Numbered from the stretch's first letter, positions 23,341-35,179 are shown. The stretch: DNA of 64,000 nt from Gerris lacustris (GCA_951217055.1 OX578282.1:24136106-24200105); one strand, 5' to 3'. The notes: generated by a model not told the origin, from the letters alone. Made by a program: numbers and translations.

Positions 23341-23879
23341 ATGTTTCAGAATTGCAAGCACATTATACTATCGTCATTTAAATTTTGCTACCTATTCTTT
23401 CTACACCCATTTTTTCGATCGTTTTATGTTAATAATTTGATGTTATGTGAATTTCAATGTATAATTTCCAATAAAACAAGCCTCAAAGAGTAATTAACAC
23501 TAGAAGTTAGTTTTTACTTTACTGTAGAGGAGATTTTAGAGGGGAAATATTAGGATTGACAACGGACTTAAAAATGTTTAACCTAACCAGACACCCTGTA
23601 AACCGAAAAGGTTTGAGAAACGATTTTTAAGAATATTTATCCCTGTAGGTAGTTTAAAGCAGCTTTAAATTAAATAACAAATCGGTACGACAAGCTTGAA
23701 TAAAAATCCCTTTATATCTATTTAGCAAGATTGAATTGAAATCCAATAATATGTAAAATTATTATAATCAATTTATTTTTAAACACATTTCAAAATGTTC
23801 AACAGGTGATTGTTCACACGTCGTTTTCAGGTTTCAGTAAATTAAATTTATTTTTATCACTATCTCAGAAACTAGATTT
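23341..23879. other. Intron 1, nothing recognised
   Basis: AT-rich, no gene or repeat boundary seen. Confidence 0.4.
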
Positions 23880-24120
23880 TTTCAGAGAAAACTATTAAAC
23901 CATTAGCAGACCATTAGATTCGTATTTAAATAGACATTTTAAAATGTTTTAATCAAAATCGTCGGAACCATTTTAGAAAAGTAATTTTGTTTACGTCGTT
24001 CATTTTTTTTTAGGGTAAAGTCCAAATTTACAACTAAAATAAAAAATTATCGATTTTGCCTCGAGAAAGGTTTTTCTGAACATGTAAAGTCGGTCCATTA
24101 CAGAAAAAATACAGATGTTT
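23880..24120 (-). repeat. Family E fragment, inverted and degenerate
   Basis: 'CGTATTTAAATAGACATTTTA' and 'TCGTCGGAACCATTTTAGAAAA' followed by 'GATTTTGCCTCGAG' resemble the middle of family E, but rearranged and diverged compared with 15120-15300. Confidence 0.5.
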
Positions 24121-24372
24121 TAAAACTACTTTTTTTGGAAAACGTGTAAATTCAACAAAATCGGGATACGTTGCTGAGCAATTATTCTAGTGACTTTAAT
24201 TGGAATCTGTTATCTTAGGTAAGGGTTTTCTCTGCTTTCCCACGTCATTTCCCTAAACTGGGGTTTTATATTGACCTGGATGCGCTTTCGAGAAATCTTT
24301 TCAGTCAGTATTTAATATTGTAGGTGTATAGTGTATATAAGCCGTGTATCTCCGTTGGTGTTTATCTGTTTT

Positions 24373-24444
<72 letters not shown>
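24373..24444. repeat. (AC)(AT)n microsatellite
   Basis: A short CA start passes into about 32 AT units. Confidence 0.95.
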
Positions 24445-24449
<5 letters not shown>

Positions 24450-24916
24450 TATAATATTATTATTATTCTAATTCTTATGAAAAATATGTAAAAATATTAA
24501 TATTAAAATAAATAAATGTCTTATTAAATTGTTCCATATTTCTACTTTTCATTAAATCTAGATAAGGGTCGTGTGATTTATGAATGGTTAATAAGCCAAC
24601 ATTAAACATTTATTTTAATCTACTAAAATATATATGTATGTATATGGAAGCTTGGTAATGTTTTCATTTTTCCTCGGCCTTTTTATGTAGTTATTATTTA
24701 CGTAGTAATGCCTCAGCCTTATGTTACCAGTGGTTATGTAGGTATGCTTGGAAGAAATGGTGTTGAATTATTTATTCATTATCCGGACTACTTCAACTCT
24801 GGTTTAACTCTCTTTCTTCGTACTTACTCATAATTTTTTTTTTTTTTTTAAACTTTATAAATGGCAATGAAAATATTATTATTTAATATTCTACTTCTTA
24901 ATGTATCGTTTTTATA

Positions 24917-25185
24917 CTTTCTCATATAAGTACATGGTGAGCTCTAAATTTAGCAGCGCTTCCCCCGAAAAACAAATATTGATTGAATTAGTTAAATATT
25001 AGAAATTTTACAATTCTCCTAGGGAAAATCTAGTTTTTGAGATATTGTTGAAATTTAGTACTATTAACACTTCACAAGTATGTTAAATAATAAATGATTT
25101 CAATTTGATATTATGGGACTTTACATTTTGTATCACTATTATATGAGAAAGTTTTGTTCGAGTTTTCTTGACCTGAAGTTTGATT
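24917..25185 (+). repeat. Family E, internally deleted copy
   Basis: The start 'CTTTCTCATATAA' and the end 'TATATGAGAAAGTTTTG' are present only 240 bp apart, with 'GAGCTCTAAATTTA' in between, so most of the interior is gone. Confidence 0.65.
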
Positions 25186-25825
25186 GTAAAAAAAAACCTG
25201 AAACTAATATTTATTGACCTTCAATTCACTCATGAAATAATATTAAATTTCTCTCTTTATATTTTACTCCTTTCAATTGACAAAAGAGTTATTATAAATG
25301 AAAACTAATTTCAAATTTCTGTTCTGACATGTTCTTTTCGTCAGGCCTAAAATTTTAAAATAATAGACTCTTCTTACAAATAAGGCTTAGAGATTTATTT
25401 TTAATTTGAGAAAAAATTTTAATTTGGCTTATCGAAGGTAACGGAATTGCTTTCGGGGGCATTGCCCTACAAAAAAACCCTGAAGATCAAAAAACTTTTA
25501 CATGTAACTAGGTTTAGGTAGTAACACGTTTAGCCTTATTTTTTAAGCTAAATCTTTCTTTTTTCAAAAACCATAAATATACCGGGTAAACTGGAAGCTT
25601 ATTCCCCAAAAGGGCAGTAAGAAGTAAACAGAACGTGAAATTACCTCTTCACGGCTCGCCCATTTATGACTTTCTTTGTTAACCGCATGGCTGTTACAAA
25701 TCCCATCTCTTTAAAGTCACTTGACCAAAAACTTTTTAATATTATAAAGAGCCAATTCTTTTCCCAATTAAAAATGTTAATTTAATAATTAATTAAAATC
25801 GGAATAGTTTCATTCTAATTTTTTG
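25186..25825. other. Intron 1, nothing recognised
   Basis: AT-rich with no repeat or open frame that I can support. Confidence 0.4.
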
Positions 25826-26586
25826 TTTTTAGGGTCCGTAGGCAAAACCAAGGACCCTTATATTTTCCTGCGTGTGTCTGTCCATCCGTCCTCTCGCGTG
25901 CTCTCACGGCTACACCTTTCGTCCGATCACTTTGAAATTTGGCATGTATGTGTGTTGTACCTGCCCACATATTTTAAAAATATAGCGACTTAAAAAAAAT
26001 ATTTTTCAAAAAGAATTAGGGTTAACATTTTTTTTATTTTTTTTCGACACCGTGAGGGGTATCATATATGAAAGGGTACGTCGAGCTGATTACAAAAATA
26101 TATAATTCTTTGATAGGCGAGCGTAGGCGAGTTTGAAGCGGTTGTGAAACGTGTCCCCCCACTCTATCTCCCTTATGTGAAGTTACTTTTGGTCAAAGAA
26201 TGTTCAGGAATTTTTTCAGATTTTTTGCACTTCACATAAGGGAAATAGAGTGGGGGGACACGTTTCACAACCGCTTCAAACTCGACGTACCCTTTCATCA
26301 GCTTTGTAATCAGCTCGACGTACCCTTTCATATGATACCCCTCACGGTGTCGAAAAAAAATTAAAAAAATTTAACCCTTAAGTCTTTTTACCCTAATTGT
26401 TTTGAAAAATGTATTTTTTATGTCGCTATATTTTTAAATTATGTGGGCAGGTACAAGACATATACATGCTAAATTTCAAAGTGATCGGACGAAAGGTGTA
26501 GCCGTGAGAGCACGCGAGAGGACGGACGGACAGACACACGAAGGAAAATATAAGAGTCCTTGGTTTTGCCTACGGACCCTAAAAAA
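25826..26586. mobile_element. Fold-back element with TTTTTAGGGTCCGTAGG ends
   Basis: Arms of about 350 bp mirror each other: 'AGGGTCCGTAGGCAAAACCA' at 25831 and its complement ending at 26580. Then come words such as 'CTCACGGCTACACCTTTCGT', 'CGACACCGTGAGGGGTATCA', 'GAAAGGGTACGTCGAG' and, near the centre, 'CCCCCCACTCTATCTCCCTT'. A second copy lies at 46760-47346. No transposase frame; non-autonomous. Confidence 0.88.
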
Positions 26587-27763
26587 CACTGTTTATACAC
26601 TTTACAGTTACAGTTAAACACTATATAGTGTGTGCACTATGTAGCTGTGTGCTCACTAGCACACACTTGACCTATTTATTTAAATTTCCTGGCCCAAAGG
26701 AGATCATTATGCTGGTACTTCCACTCAAATGAATTTCGATCTTTAGAACTAAACGATATCCGAATCAAGACAAAATTAATGAATAAAATCATTTGAGCTA
26801 GCAGAAATATTAACATCTTTTTGATTGAGATATGTACTCAAACAAAAAAATTTAAAAATCTGATTTAACAAATCAGCAAAGAATATATACCTGATAAAGA
26901 TGTGATATAAAGCAGTTGGTAGGATGATAATGATGCGGCAAGATGGCACGAGCAGAATCAGCATAAACACATCACAAGTTAAAATTGACTTAAGTAATAA
27001 TTGATATTTCCGAATTTCTAGCCAAAATTGAATACTTTACTTCGAACAAGTTAAAAAATATCATCACTCGCGAAAATTTGGAAAAAAAATCTTTCGCACA
27101 CATTATTCACCTCAGCAATCAGGCAGCATATACACCTAAAACAAAAAATAAAATAGCCATTCAGATTTTGTTTTATTACTCACTTTCATCCTGGACCTTC
27201 ATTATAATTGAAACCGTGGAAGCCTACGAACATTGATAAAATTAATAGAAAGTAGAATATTAATAAAAATTGTACCTAGTAAAAAAAACAAAAAATACAT
27301 TTATAAAGAACATAATGAAAGAATGCGTCCGAATAAACAATGTGGTTAGGCAGGTTAATGGGATGGATGTGCTTGCAATAATTGGCTCAAACTAACAATG
27401 TCTGATGTGATGGGGCTGAGGCTGAGTTTTAAATGCAAATCATCCTCAACGCTGGACTCTCTGTTTCTATACTTGGTTTTGAGGTATATAAGGGTTGAAT
27501 TTACTCCTAGCAACAGCAAATATTTATGCGGCGCGTACCACTGGACACGCGTACCACAAGTGTTAGGCGTATCACAGTTTGGGAACCGCTGCTTAATTCA
27601 TGTAAAAAATCCAAACTATTTTGACAAATTAAAAAAAAACGGGGGAAACTATTTAACAAATTTGACAATAATTGCTTGTAAAAGCATAAAATCAATCAAA
27701 TATACGTGTTAGGATGCAAGGAAGCTATGTGCCACTCCAAGTGGCAGTCTATCTTTAAAGTAT
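26587..27763. other. Intron 1, nothing coding
   Basis: A block 'CACTAGCACACACTTG' at about 26655-26672 occurs in inverted form next to the sister element at about 46733-46756. The plus-strand open frame 27398-27712 has no recognisable domain. Confidence 0.4.
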
Positions 27764-28010
27764 TGTTTCCGGAGCTTACCGAAGGTAATGGAAGCATAGT
27801 GATCATGCTAAAGAACGACATTTTTTTGTCTCCAATTTCAAAAATTTCTGGATAGAAATCGGTTTCAGACATCAGGGAAGAGTTTTGGTCTCGTGTTTGT
27901 CTGTCAACATTTCTGCGAGCCGCCTCATGTCTAAAACTACCTGTTCGATTTTTATGAAATTTGGGTGGTAGGTTATAATTAGCACATTGTTGGTCCCATA
28001 TTCAATAAGT
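27764..28010 (+). repeat. Family B, left-arm fragment
   Basis: 'GGAGCTTACCGAAGGTAATG', 'TGATCATGCTAAAGAACGA' and 'TTTTTATGAAATTTGGGTGG' match the arm of the 21247-22264 element. The right arm is absent. Confidence 0.65.
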
Positions 28011-28017
28011 TTGTTAT

Positions 28018-28196
28018 AAAATATTCCTCTAAATCAAGTGGTCACCTATCAGGGAACAAAAATCAACTTGATTTCTGGTTCTCTAAAATTTTTGACGACC
28101 ACATATTCTTGGAGGATACTAACATATTAACTCATAAACTAAAATGATAGCTTGATATTAGTCAGTCACGTTTATCCACGCAATCCCTGGGCTATG
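28018..28196 (+). repeat. Family A, degenerate arm
   Basis: 'AAATCAAGTGGTCACCTATCA', 'GACGACCACATATTCTTGGA' and 'GATAGCTTGATATTAGTCAG' ending 'CCCTGGGCTAT' are recognisable but diverged and shortened relative to 11312-11614; it directly follows the B fragment. Confidence 0.6.
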
Positions 28197-28647
28197 AATT
28201 TTGACTTGATCTTTCATTGATATATTACTTATTATAGCCTTTATTAAAAAGATTCATCCAATAATAAACTCGAAAAATAAATTTTTTTACAACCAGTTTT
28301 GACTAGATAATCAAACACAAGGCAGATGGATGCCCCCTAAAGTAAAGAGTTCCTCATGTCATAAATTGTGTAAGAAACAACATATTCAATTTGTCATATA
28401 TTTTATATTTTGTAATTATATTATTAAATTTCTTCTTTCTAATTACAAAGATTGTAAAAAAATATTTATATTTTTGACAAATAAAGGAACATTGTATTTA
28501 ACAAAAACAAAAAAAAATATAATTCTGGTTCAGATTAGCCAATATCGTCTTTGACAAAAGCGCTTATTCAGACAATAATAAATAGTTCTGACTGATTTCG
28601 GGTTTAGCTGGTAACACACACATTAAATATTATATTTACTATATATA

Positions 28648-29211
28648 CAGGGTGGACAAAAAATAACCGCATTTTTTTAACACTTAGCTTTTTTTAATAG
28701 CTCAGCTTCTGTAATAGATAGAAATATGGGGTTTGCGGGCTCTGAAATTTTCATTCTCCCCCCGCAATAGTTGATTGACGCATATCATTCAATTGTTTGC
28801 AAGGAGCAATGGGACGGGGCACCATCTTGCATAAACGTGTAATTTGGCATTTGATCTTCAATTTCAGGCAACATTGAAGTTAACACATCCTCAATGTTTG
28901 TTATAACACTGAGGGACTCCACTCACAACCTTCAAAGAACCCCCCCCCCCCCCTCCACCGTATGATCATTTATTCTAACAAAACTATAATACCAAACAAC
29001 GATTACTACCCGGACAACGACTTTTTTTAAAAAAAAACCCCTAAATGAGACCTTCATTGCATGGCTTTCACCTAATAGTTTTTTAAGTTATAGATATGAA
29101 ATTTAAAGTAAACGAATGTAGTTTTCAGACCCCGCAAACCCCATATTTCTATCTATTACAGAAGCTGAGCTATAAGGATGCAAGAAAGTGCGGTTTCTTT
29201 GCCCACCCTGC
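28648..29211. mobile_element. Fold-back MITE with CAGGGTGG ends
   Basis: Terminal 'CAGGGTGG' and 'CCACCCTG' are followed by mirrored arms: 'ATAGCTCAGCTTCTGTAATA' then 'ATAGAAATATGGGGTTTGCG' on the left and their complements near 29115-29175. The arms are about 120 bp and the 330-bp centre is not mirrored. No coding capacity. Ends resemble those of family F at 43396 and 56535. Confidence 0.82.
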
Positions 29212-30825
29212 GTATTCATGGTGACCAAAGAATAGATGTCGAAATTCAAGGAGCGTATTTAGGAGATCAAAACTGAACTGTTTTGTTCTAAAAGGAGAAC
29301 CTTGATGTGTTTTCGTTTTCGAATTTTAATGATGTTTTCGATTTTATTTATTTCACATGTTTTGCTTATAAAAATGCAATATTACTTCAACACCAATAAT
29401 GATAGAATGCTACGGTTTGGGGCATTCAAAAGTAGATACAGTTTCCTTAAAAAATGCTTCATTTACGTTAAGATATAGAATGTTAAAACATAAAGTTTGC
29501 GTACAAAAGAATTGACGCTTGGGAATTTTTTGAGTCTCTCCTTATTGTTTTAGCAAAGTGCAAAGCTCACGAAAATTGGCGCATTTTATGAGCTTTAATA
29601 TGACACCTTAGCCACTCAGATATCTTTTGCTGTTGGGCGGCTAAAGACCTAAATACGTTTTAAGTCTGTTCCTCAAAAAGTGCATTCTTTATGGAACGAG
29701 ACTGCGCAGATATGTTTTTGTTTGTCAATGCTAGATATTAATAATGTATACATATGATTGTAGGTTTCTCTCAGACAATGAGCTTAGTCCAGGTGGACCT
29801 CATCTCTTCATGATTTAATAAATAGACAAACAATTACATATACAAACTGACTCATTCTGTAATTAGATATAACATGACATTTGAGTAAATATTTTGGTGT
29901 AGGTATTGTCGGTAGATAAACAGATATGCTAATCATAAAAAGAATAAACATAAGGATGGATACAGAAGAAAAGAATCTATGAAACATAATACGGACATGA
30001 GAAGATAATATATACAAGGAAGGCAAACAATAAAGAGGAGGATATTTAACAAAGCTTGGGTAGAAAGATGATTTTTTGTAAACTCCTAACTAATTATACA
30101 AGCCCACCTGAAACTCATAATAAACATTTAATAATACTAAAATCTAACCACATACATAATCTTTAATGTAGCATTTTCATTGAAACGTAAAAACAATAGG
30201 CTAATGGCTAATTAACAAACATGTGAGGAGAGAGGCAGTACATCGTGAAATACATACATATATAACAAAACTTTCGTGTATATACTATAAAACTACTCAT
30301 AAAACTTAACAAAACAACACAACGGGTTGTGCCAACACTTTTTTTACCATTAGATTTTAAAATTTTGTATGCGTAAAGACAATTTAAACACCAAATATAT
30401 AATTATTTCCGATTAAACTTTAGTTTTATATAATAGAAACTAAGTTATATATAATAGAAAATTTTTATATAATAGAAAAATATCACGATACAAATTTTGC
30501 GTGTCCCCCACCCTAAAACTATATTTCTGCTGCTACTAAAAGTATAAACTAAAATATGCAAAATGTGTGGGTCTGCTTGGCCATAGAAAAATAAGAATAA
30601 CAATTTGATCTGATTTACTGGGAATCCAAAATGGCGCATAATTTCTGTCACGGGGAAAAAATATTTTTTTAAATTTTGAAAGGGGTATCAAATGAAAGGT
30701 ATTGGAGAGTAGGTTACAGAAATATTTAACACTTGTGGAAAGTGTTTAATTCTTTTATGCCTATTGTTTAAAAAAACATCAAAATTTTGCGTAAGAAAAA
30801 CAATAAGTTTGTATTATAAGAATTA
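29212..30825. other. Intron 1, nothing recognised
   Basis: AT-rich. Short open frames on the minus strand at 29808-30026 and 30445-30651 show no domain. Confidence 0.4.
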
Positions 30826-32207
30826 GCCCAGTTAATAAAGGTTTTTACCTGCAACTAATTAGGGGAAATCTGGATTTTTTCCTGATGATAGACTATGATA
30901 AGAGGTACATTCTCTCAAAAGTCCCCACTTCTCCCCCTTATGCTCCCCCCCCCCCCTACCCCCTCCTAAAGTTCAAAATTTACTTATTTTTCACTTTTTA
31001 CGCAAAACTGTTTATTTTTTGAAGAGAAGTGTTATTAACAAAAATATTTCTCACATAATTCTGCACAAAAAAGGTCCTATGCATGTTTGAAGTGAGACAT
31101 ACCGTTTTCGAGATATTATTGATTAAAAATCCAATTTTTTATTTTTGCGAATCAAGATAATATGTTAAAATCAACACTTCTGATTTTAATGAAATTTTGG
31201 TAGGCCATACTTAGCCTATTGTTGATCCTATATAAATTTCAACTTTCTGTGCCTCAGTCTGTCGCTCAATTTTTGCGAGCCCACATATCTTAAATACTAC
31301 TCGTCCGATTATGTTTAATGAAGTTAGATGATAAGTCATAATTAGCCCATCGTTGGTCACATTTAAGTTTCAACATTCTGCGCCCCATTTTTCTCTTTCA
31401 CATGCGCACAAACATACATTTATTTCGACCTTTATCTTCAAAAGTACTTAACTGATTAATATGAAATTTGGATGGTTTGTCGCAAGTATCCCGCAGATGG
31501 CCCTAACTTAATTTTAACCGACTGCGCACTTTAAATTTTGCTAAATTGATACATTAATTCATAATAGACAGACAAAAAATTGGTCAACAGACAGACAGAA
31601 AGGGAACCAATTTAGAAAATGTAAGGAGCGCAGACGGTTGAAATTAAGTTGGGGCTATCCGCAGGCTACTTGCGACAAACCATCAAAATTTCATGTTAAT
31701 CAGTTGAGTACTTTTGAAGATAAAGGTCTAAATAAATGTATGTTTGTGCGCATGTGGAAGATAAAATAATAGGCACAGAAAGTTGAAATTTATATAGGAT
31801 CAACAATAGGCTAAGTATGGCCTACCATCCAAATTTCATTAAAATCAGAAGTGTTGATTTTAACATATTATCTTGATTCGCAAAAATAAAAAAATTGGAT
31901 TTTTAATCAATAATATCTCGAAAACGGTATGTCTCACTTCAAACATAGGACCTTTTTTGTGCAGAATTATGTGAGAAATATTTTTGTTAATAACACTTCT
32001 CTTAAAAAAATAAACAGTTTTGCGTAAAAAGTGAAAAATAAGTAAATTTTGAACTTTAAGAGGGGGTAGGGGGGGGAAGCAAAAGGGGGAGAAGTGGGGA
32101 CTTTTGAGAGAATGTACCTTTTATCATGGTCTATCATTAGGAAAAAATCCAGATTTCCCCTAATTAGTTGCGGGTACAGCCTGTTTTTGGCCTTTATTAA
32201 CTGGGCT
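30826..32207. mobile_element. Large fold-back element (family L), about 1.4 kb
   Basis: Left end 'TAGCCCAGTTAATAAAGG' is mirrored by 'CCTTTATTAACTGGGCTA' at the right end. Arms of roughly 500-600 bp carry 'CTAATTAGGGGAAATCTGGA', a C-run/G-run pair (30949 and 32070), 'CATAATTCTGCACAAAAAAGG' and 'ACCGTTTTCGAGATATTA'. The centre near 31510-31650 holds 'TTAACCGACTGCGCAC'-type words also seen in family B. No transposase. A 30-bp-scale length difference between arms shows later indels. Confidence 0.85.
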
Positions 32208-32650
32208 AAATATTTAAAAAGTGAAATAATCAAATATAAGAAAAGATTTAAAGATGTTGTATTTTAAAATCTTTTTGTTTAAAGTAAAGTTAATTATTTT
32301 AAGTAGTATTACTTTGAATCTAAAAGTTATATTAATGGTTTACTAAATGTAATTCGGGAAATCCTTTCATTGTCTTGTCTAGTTAGTAAGTAATGGTACA
32401 AATGGCATGACTCCCACACGACCCTTTTTTCCACCCACCTCGGCAAACATTAAATAAACTTTTTGGATTTAGCAAAGTTTTAATTTTGGAGAGTGAAAAA
32501 CTTTTATATTATCGAATTAATGAAATATACTAATTTCTAGTTAAAACCAAGAATATGTTATTATAATTTTCATTTACTTAACGACCCTTTTCGAAAATAC
32601 TACTACCATTTATTTAATATGCAGTTGATTTTATATTTTAATGTACATAT
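32208..32650. other. Intron 1, nothing recognised
   Basis: AT-rich spacer between two elements. Confidence 0.4.
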
Positions 32651-32736
32651 ATACTTTTATCTACGATTGATACGAAATATAAACATTATATCTCTGATTG
32701 AAGTTTTTCTTTTGTGGACTTGAGGTTTCTTATATG

Positions 32737-32872
32737 GAGTTGTTTGTTATTTGGAATGAAAGTCCTTTTTTCTTTTATTATATTTTATTCCCTGGACGAA
32801 AGCTTGTTAAATAAAATATAATAAAAGAAAAAAGGACTTTCATTCCAAATAACAACGAACTCCTATTATATC
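32737..32872. repeat. 58-bp-arm hairpin inside element D
   Basis: 'TTATTTGGAATGAAAGTCC' followed by a T/A-rich run is mirrored after a loop of about 20 bases (contains CCTGGACGAAAGC). Pairing is nearly perfect apart from a small difference at the base. Confidence 0.85.
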
Positions 32873-32940
32873 TCTGTTTAGATGCGTAGAAAGTGATTAT
32901 TTACGTACTTGTATTCATTCCGCATGCGCGTCTCATAGTT

Positions 32941-32996
32941 CTGAAGAATTCCTCTTCTTTACCACGCTAACGCGGTAAAGAAGAGGAATTCTTCAG
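32941..32996. repeat. 23-bp perfect stem hairpin
   Basis: 'CTGAAGAATTCCTCTTC' and 'TTTACC' on the left pair exactly with the right half; the 10-base loop is ACGCTAACGC. At the matching place in copy 2 (44402) only a single 'AGAGGAATTCTTTAGAACTA' is present. Confidence 0.92.
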
Positions 32997-33093
32997 CTTT
33001 ACGCACGATTAGCGACTTTGTTTACATTTAACAAAACAAATTTGCTGTTTGTTTAATAAAAGTAACTTTTATATCGAGTTTTTTGTGAAAATC

Positions 33094-33250
33094 AATGAGT
33101 GATTTCAATGATTATGACGAATATGAGGAGAATAATACGCCTCCCGAAATAATTCGGCACAAAATACAACAAATGAATTAATGTTATCTTTATCAAAAGA
33201 GAAATACGAACTTGTATACAGGAAGTTTATTTTTTTCTGTATTTATTATT
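33094..33250 (+). pseudogene. ORF remnant of element D
   Basis: ATG at 33094 reads MSDFNDYDEYEENNTPPEII and stops after about 28 codons. The next frame reads SLSKEKYELVYRKFI. Copy 2 on the minus strand (44356 to 44171) keeps both halves in one 61-codon frame: MSELSDFDENVENNTPSEII, later SLSRERYELTYSKFI. So a once continuous protein N-terminus is frame-shifted here. The S.E.YE..Y.KF pattern resembles the core-binding region of tyrosine-recombinase-type transposon proteins (Crypton-like), but that is a weak guess. Confidence 0.45.
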
Positions 33251-33412
33251 TAAATCTAACAATCGTAGATAAAGTACGGTACGCAACTCGTGCGAAAACG
33301 GCATTTTGCATTGCTCGTGTGGTTTTACCACCCTCGCTATTGCTTGGGTGCAAACTCCACACTCGCATGCAAAATGCCACTTTCCGCACTCGACGCGTAA
33401 TGTACTATAATA

Positions 33413-34062
33413 ATATGTACCTAATGCATATAGTAAACTGTAATACAGCTATAGAACATAATACATATATATTATATACTAGCCTTCACCCAGCTCATGC
33501 TAGGAATCAGATGCTGTGTTCCTTACACACTAAGTATCATGTAGGGTAAGCCATTAAATGAAATGCTACAATTGAGTCGTTTCCAAAATCTTTATAAAAC
33601 TAATCAGGGCTACATATCATTCATTACATTATTAGGAATAAAATATTCTGCGAATGGCAGTTTGATTGCTATTTATTAAAAGCAAAAATGTTTAATCAGG
33701 TAAATATAATCTCACTAAGAACATGATTGTACCCATAAAATGTTAAAACCTCCCAGAGTTCTTAATCTACCCTTTAAGAACTTTCTTATAATGATGCAAC
33801 GAAATAATCTTATTTATAAAACTCTGAGAAAACGTAAAATAAAATTATTCTCAGATTTAAATTTCAAAGGTGGTAGGTAATCCAAAAACTGGTTTTGATG
33901 ATAAAAAATATCTTTACTGGTGATCAATCACTGTAAAATCACCTTCCCCATTGAATCCGGACATGGCCGATTTAGTGAGGGTAGAAACTGGTGTTATCTT
34001 CGTACAACCATTTTTAACCATTTTAACTGTATCTAAACGGTTTCACTCTATATAATACAAAG
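33413..34062. other. Intron 1, nothing coding
   Basis: 'CTAGCCTTCACCCAGCTCA' near 33480 resembles the end of repeat H at 9600, inverted. The rest is unremarkable. Confidence 0.4.
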
Positions 34063-34505
34063 AGTCCAGGAGATAGCGTGCAAAAAAGTGTCTAACATCA
34101 AGCTAGAATTTTGTGTATAAGTAAATATTTTGACGCCTTTTAAGAATATGTGGTCGACTAAGTTCGTTTGAGGGGCATAGCTTTGCAATGGGCATTTGGA
34201 AAAAAAAAAAAAAAAAAAAAAAAAAAGGTGGAGAGCAGATATGTCCCGCCCTTTATGGTGGACAAAGTGATTTTCATGATCCTGAGTACTAACTTAGTTA
34301 GTAGACCAAAAATCAAGTTTATGGTAGTTTGTCACTTAATAGGCTCTTTGATTTGGAGTATATTTGACCAACTAACGTTTCCAAGCTTTGTCCCGAAAAC
34401 GAACTTAGCCGACCACTTATTCTTAAAAGGCACCAAAAGATTTACTTACACAAAATCCTAGCTTGATGTAAGTCAGACACTTTTTTGCACGCTATCCCCT
34501 GGACT
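34063..34505. mobile_element. Fold-back family A, complete but shortened copy
   Basis: Starts 'AGTCCAGGAGATAGCGTGCA' and ends 'CGCTATCCCCTGGACT'. Both arms are present; the right arm has lost about 110 bp compared with 53281-53855 (it jumps from the central region to 'TTTCCAAGCTTTGTCC'). An A-run of about 26 replaces the short A-rich spot of other copies, producing a false poly-Lys frame. Confidence 0.85.
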
Positions 34506-35179
34506 AAAACTAAAATAGAACAGATAAATTTGAATTAAGATTGATCTAATTAAGCACGAATTTTAAAAATTATTATTTTTATTATTACTAATTATTATTA
34601 TATAGGCTATTTAGCATAAACGAGGAAATAAAAGTCATTATTTGTCAAAAATTGTTTCAGTTATGTTTAGAAACAAAAAGCACGTATAGATTTTAGCATC
34701 CTCTTTTTCTTCTCCGGTTTATTCTCCATTCTTACCAAATATAGAGTGCACAAAAGAATCAAATTAAATCAGAGCCTATAATACAACTGATAAAAAAAAA
34801 CACAATACGTCATGCAGAAGGAAGCCATGGAAAAATATCTGATAAATAAACATACAAAGTCACTATAACCTTTCTAGAGATTCCTTTATATTATTAAGTG
34901 ACATTTCTAGTTTTTTGTATTCAAAAATGCTTTAACAAATCAATTGGTCTAAAAGCTAACACTGATTTTCGGAAAATCGCATTTTTCCCTCTCGGGGAAA
35001 GCGAGTCTTGGGAAGAATTACAGGTGAACTCTAATATTCAGCACTGTTTTTCAGGCCACTCACTAGTTTTACATATTTACCAGGTTTTAAACATTTCTTG
35101 CTAAATAATAACTACGGAACTATCACGATATTTCGTGGAATATTTTTTTCCAAAAAAAATTAATAATAGTGTTAAGTGT
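34506..35179. other. Intron 1, nothing recognised
   Basis: AT-rich; the plus-strand open frame at 34898-35104 has no domain. Confidence 0.4.

Larger units (their letters stand above)
32651..33412 (+). mobile_element. Element D, copy 1
   Basis: It runs from 'TTTTATCTACGATTGATA' to 'CGCACTCGACGCGTAATGTA'. The same ends, inverted, bound the 44036-44600 copy. Contents in order: 'AAACATTATATCTCTG', a long hairpin (32737-32872), 'GCATGCGCGTCTCATAGTTC', a 23-bp-stem hairpin (32941-32996), a short ORF remnant (33094-33250) and a GC-rich palindrome (33277-33412) with about 50-bp arms containing 'GGCATTTTGCAT'. Copy 2 lacks both hairpin expansions. Confidence 0.7.

Noticed and set aside
27398..27712. 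104-codon plus-strand frame
   Set aside because: No domain and no splice context; overlapped by a minus-strand chance frame.
34168..34461. 97-codon frame with poly-Lys
   Set aside because: Read-through of an A-run inside a family A copy.
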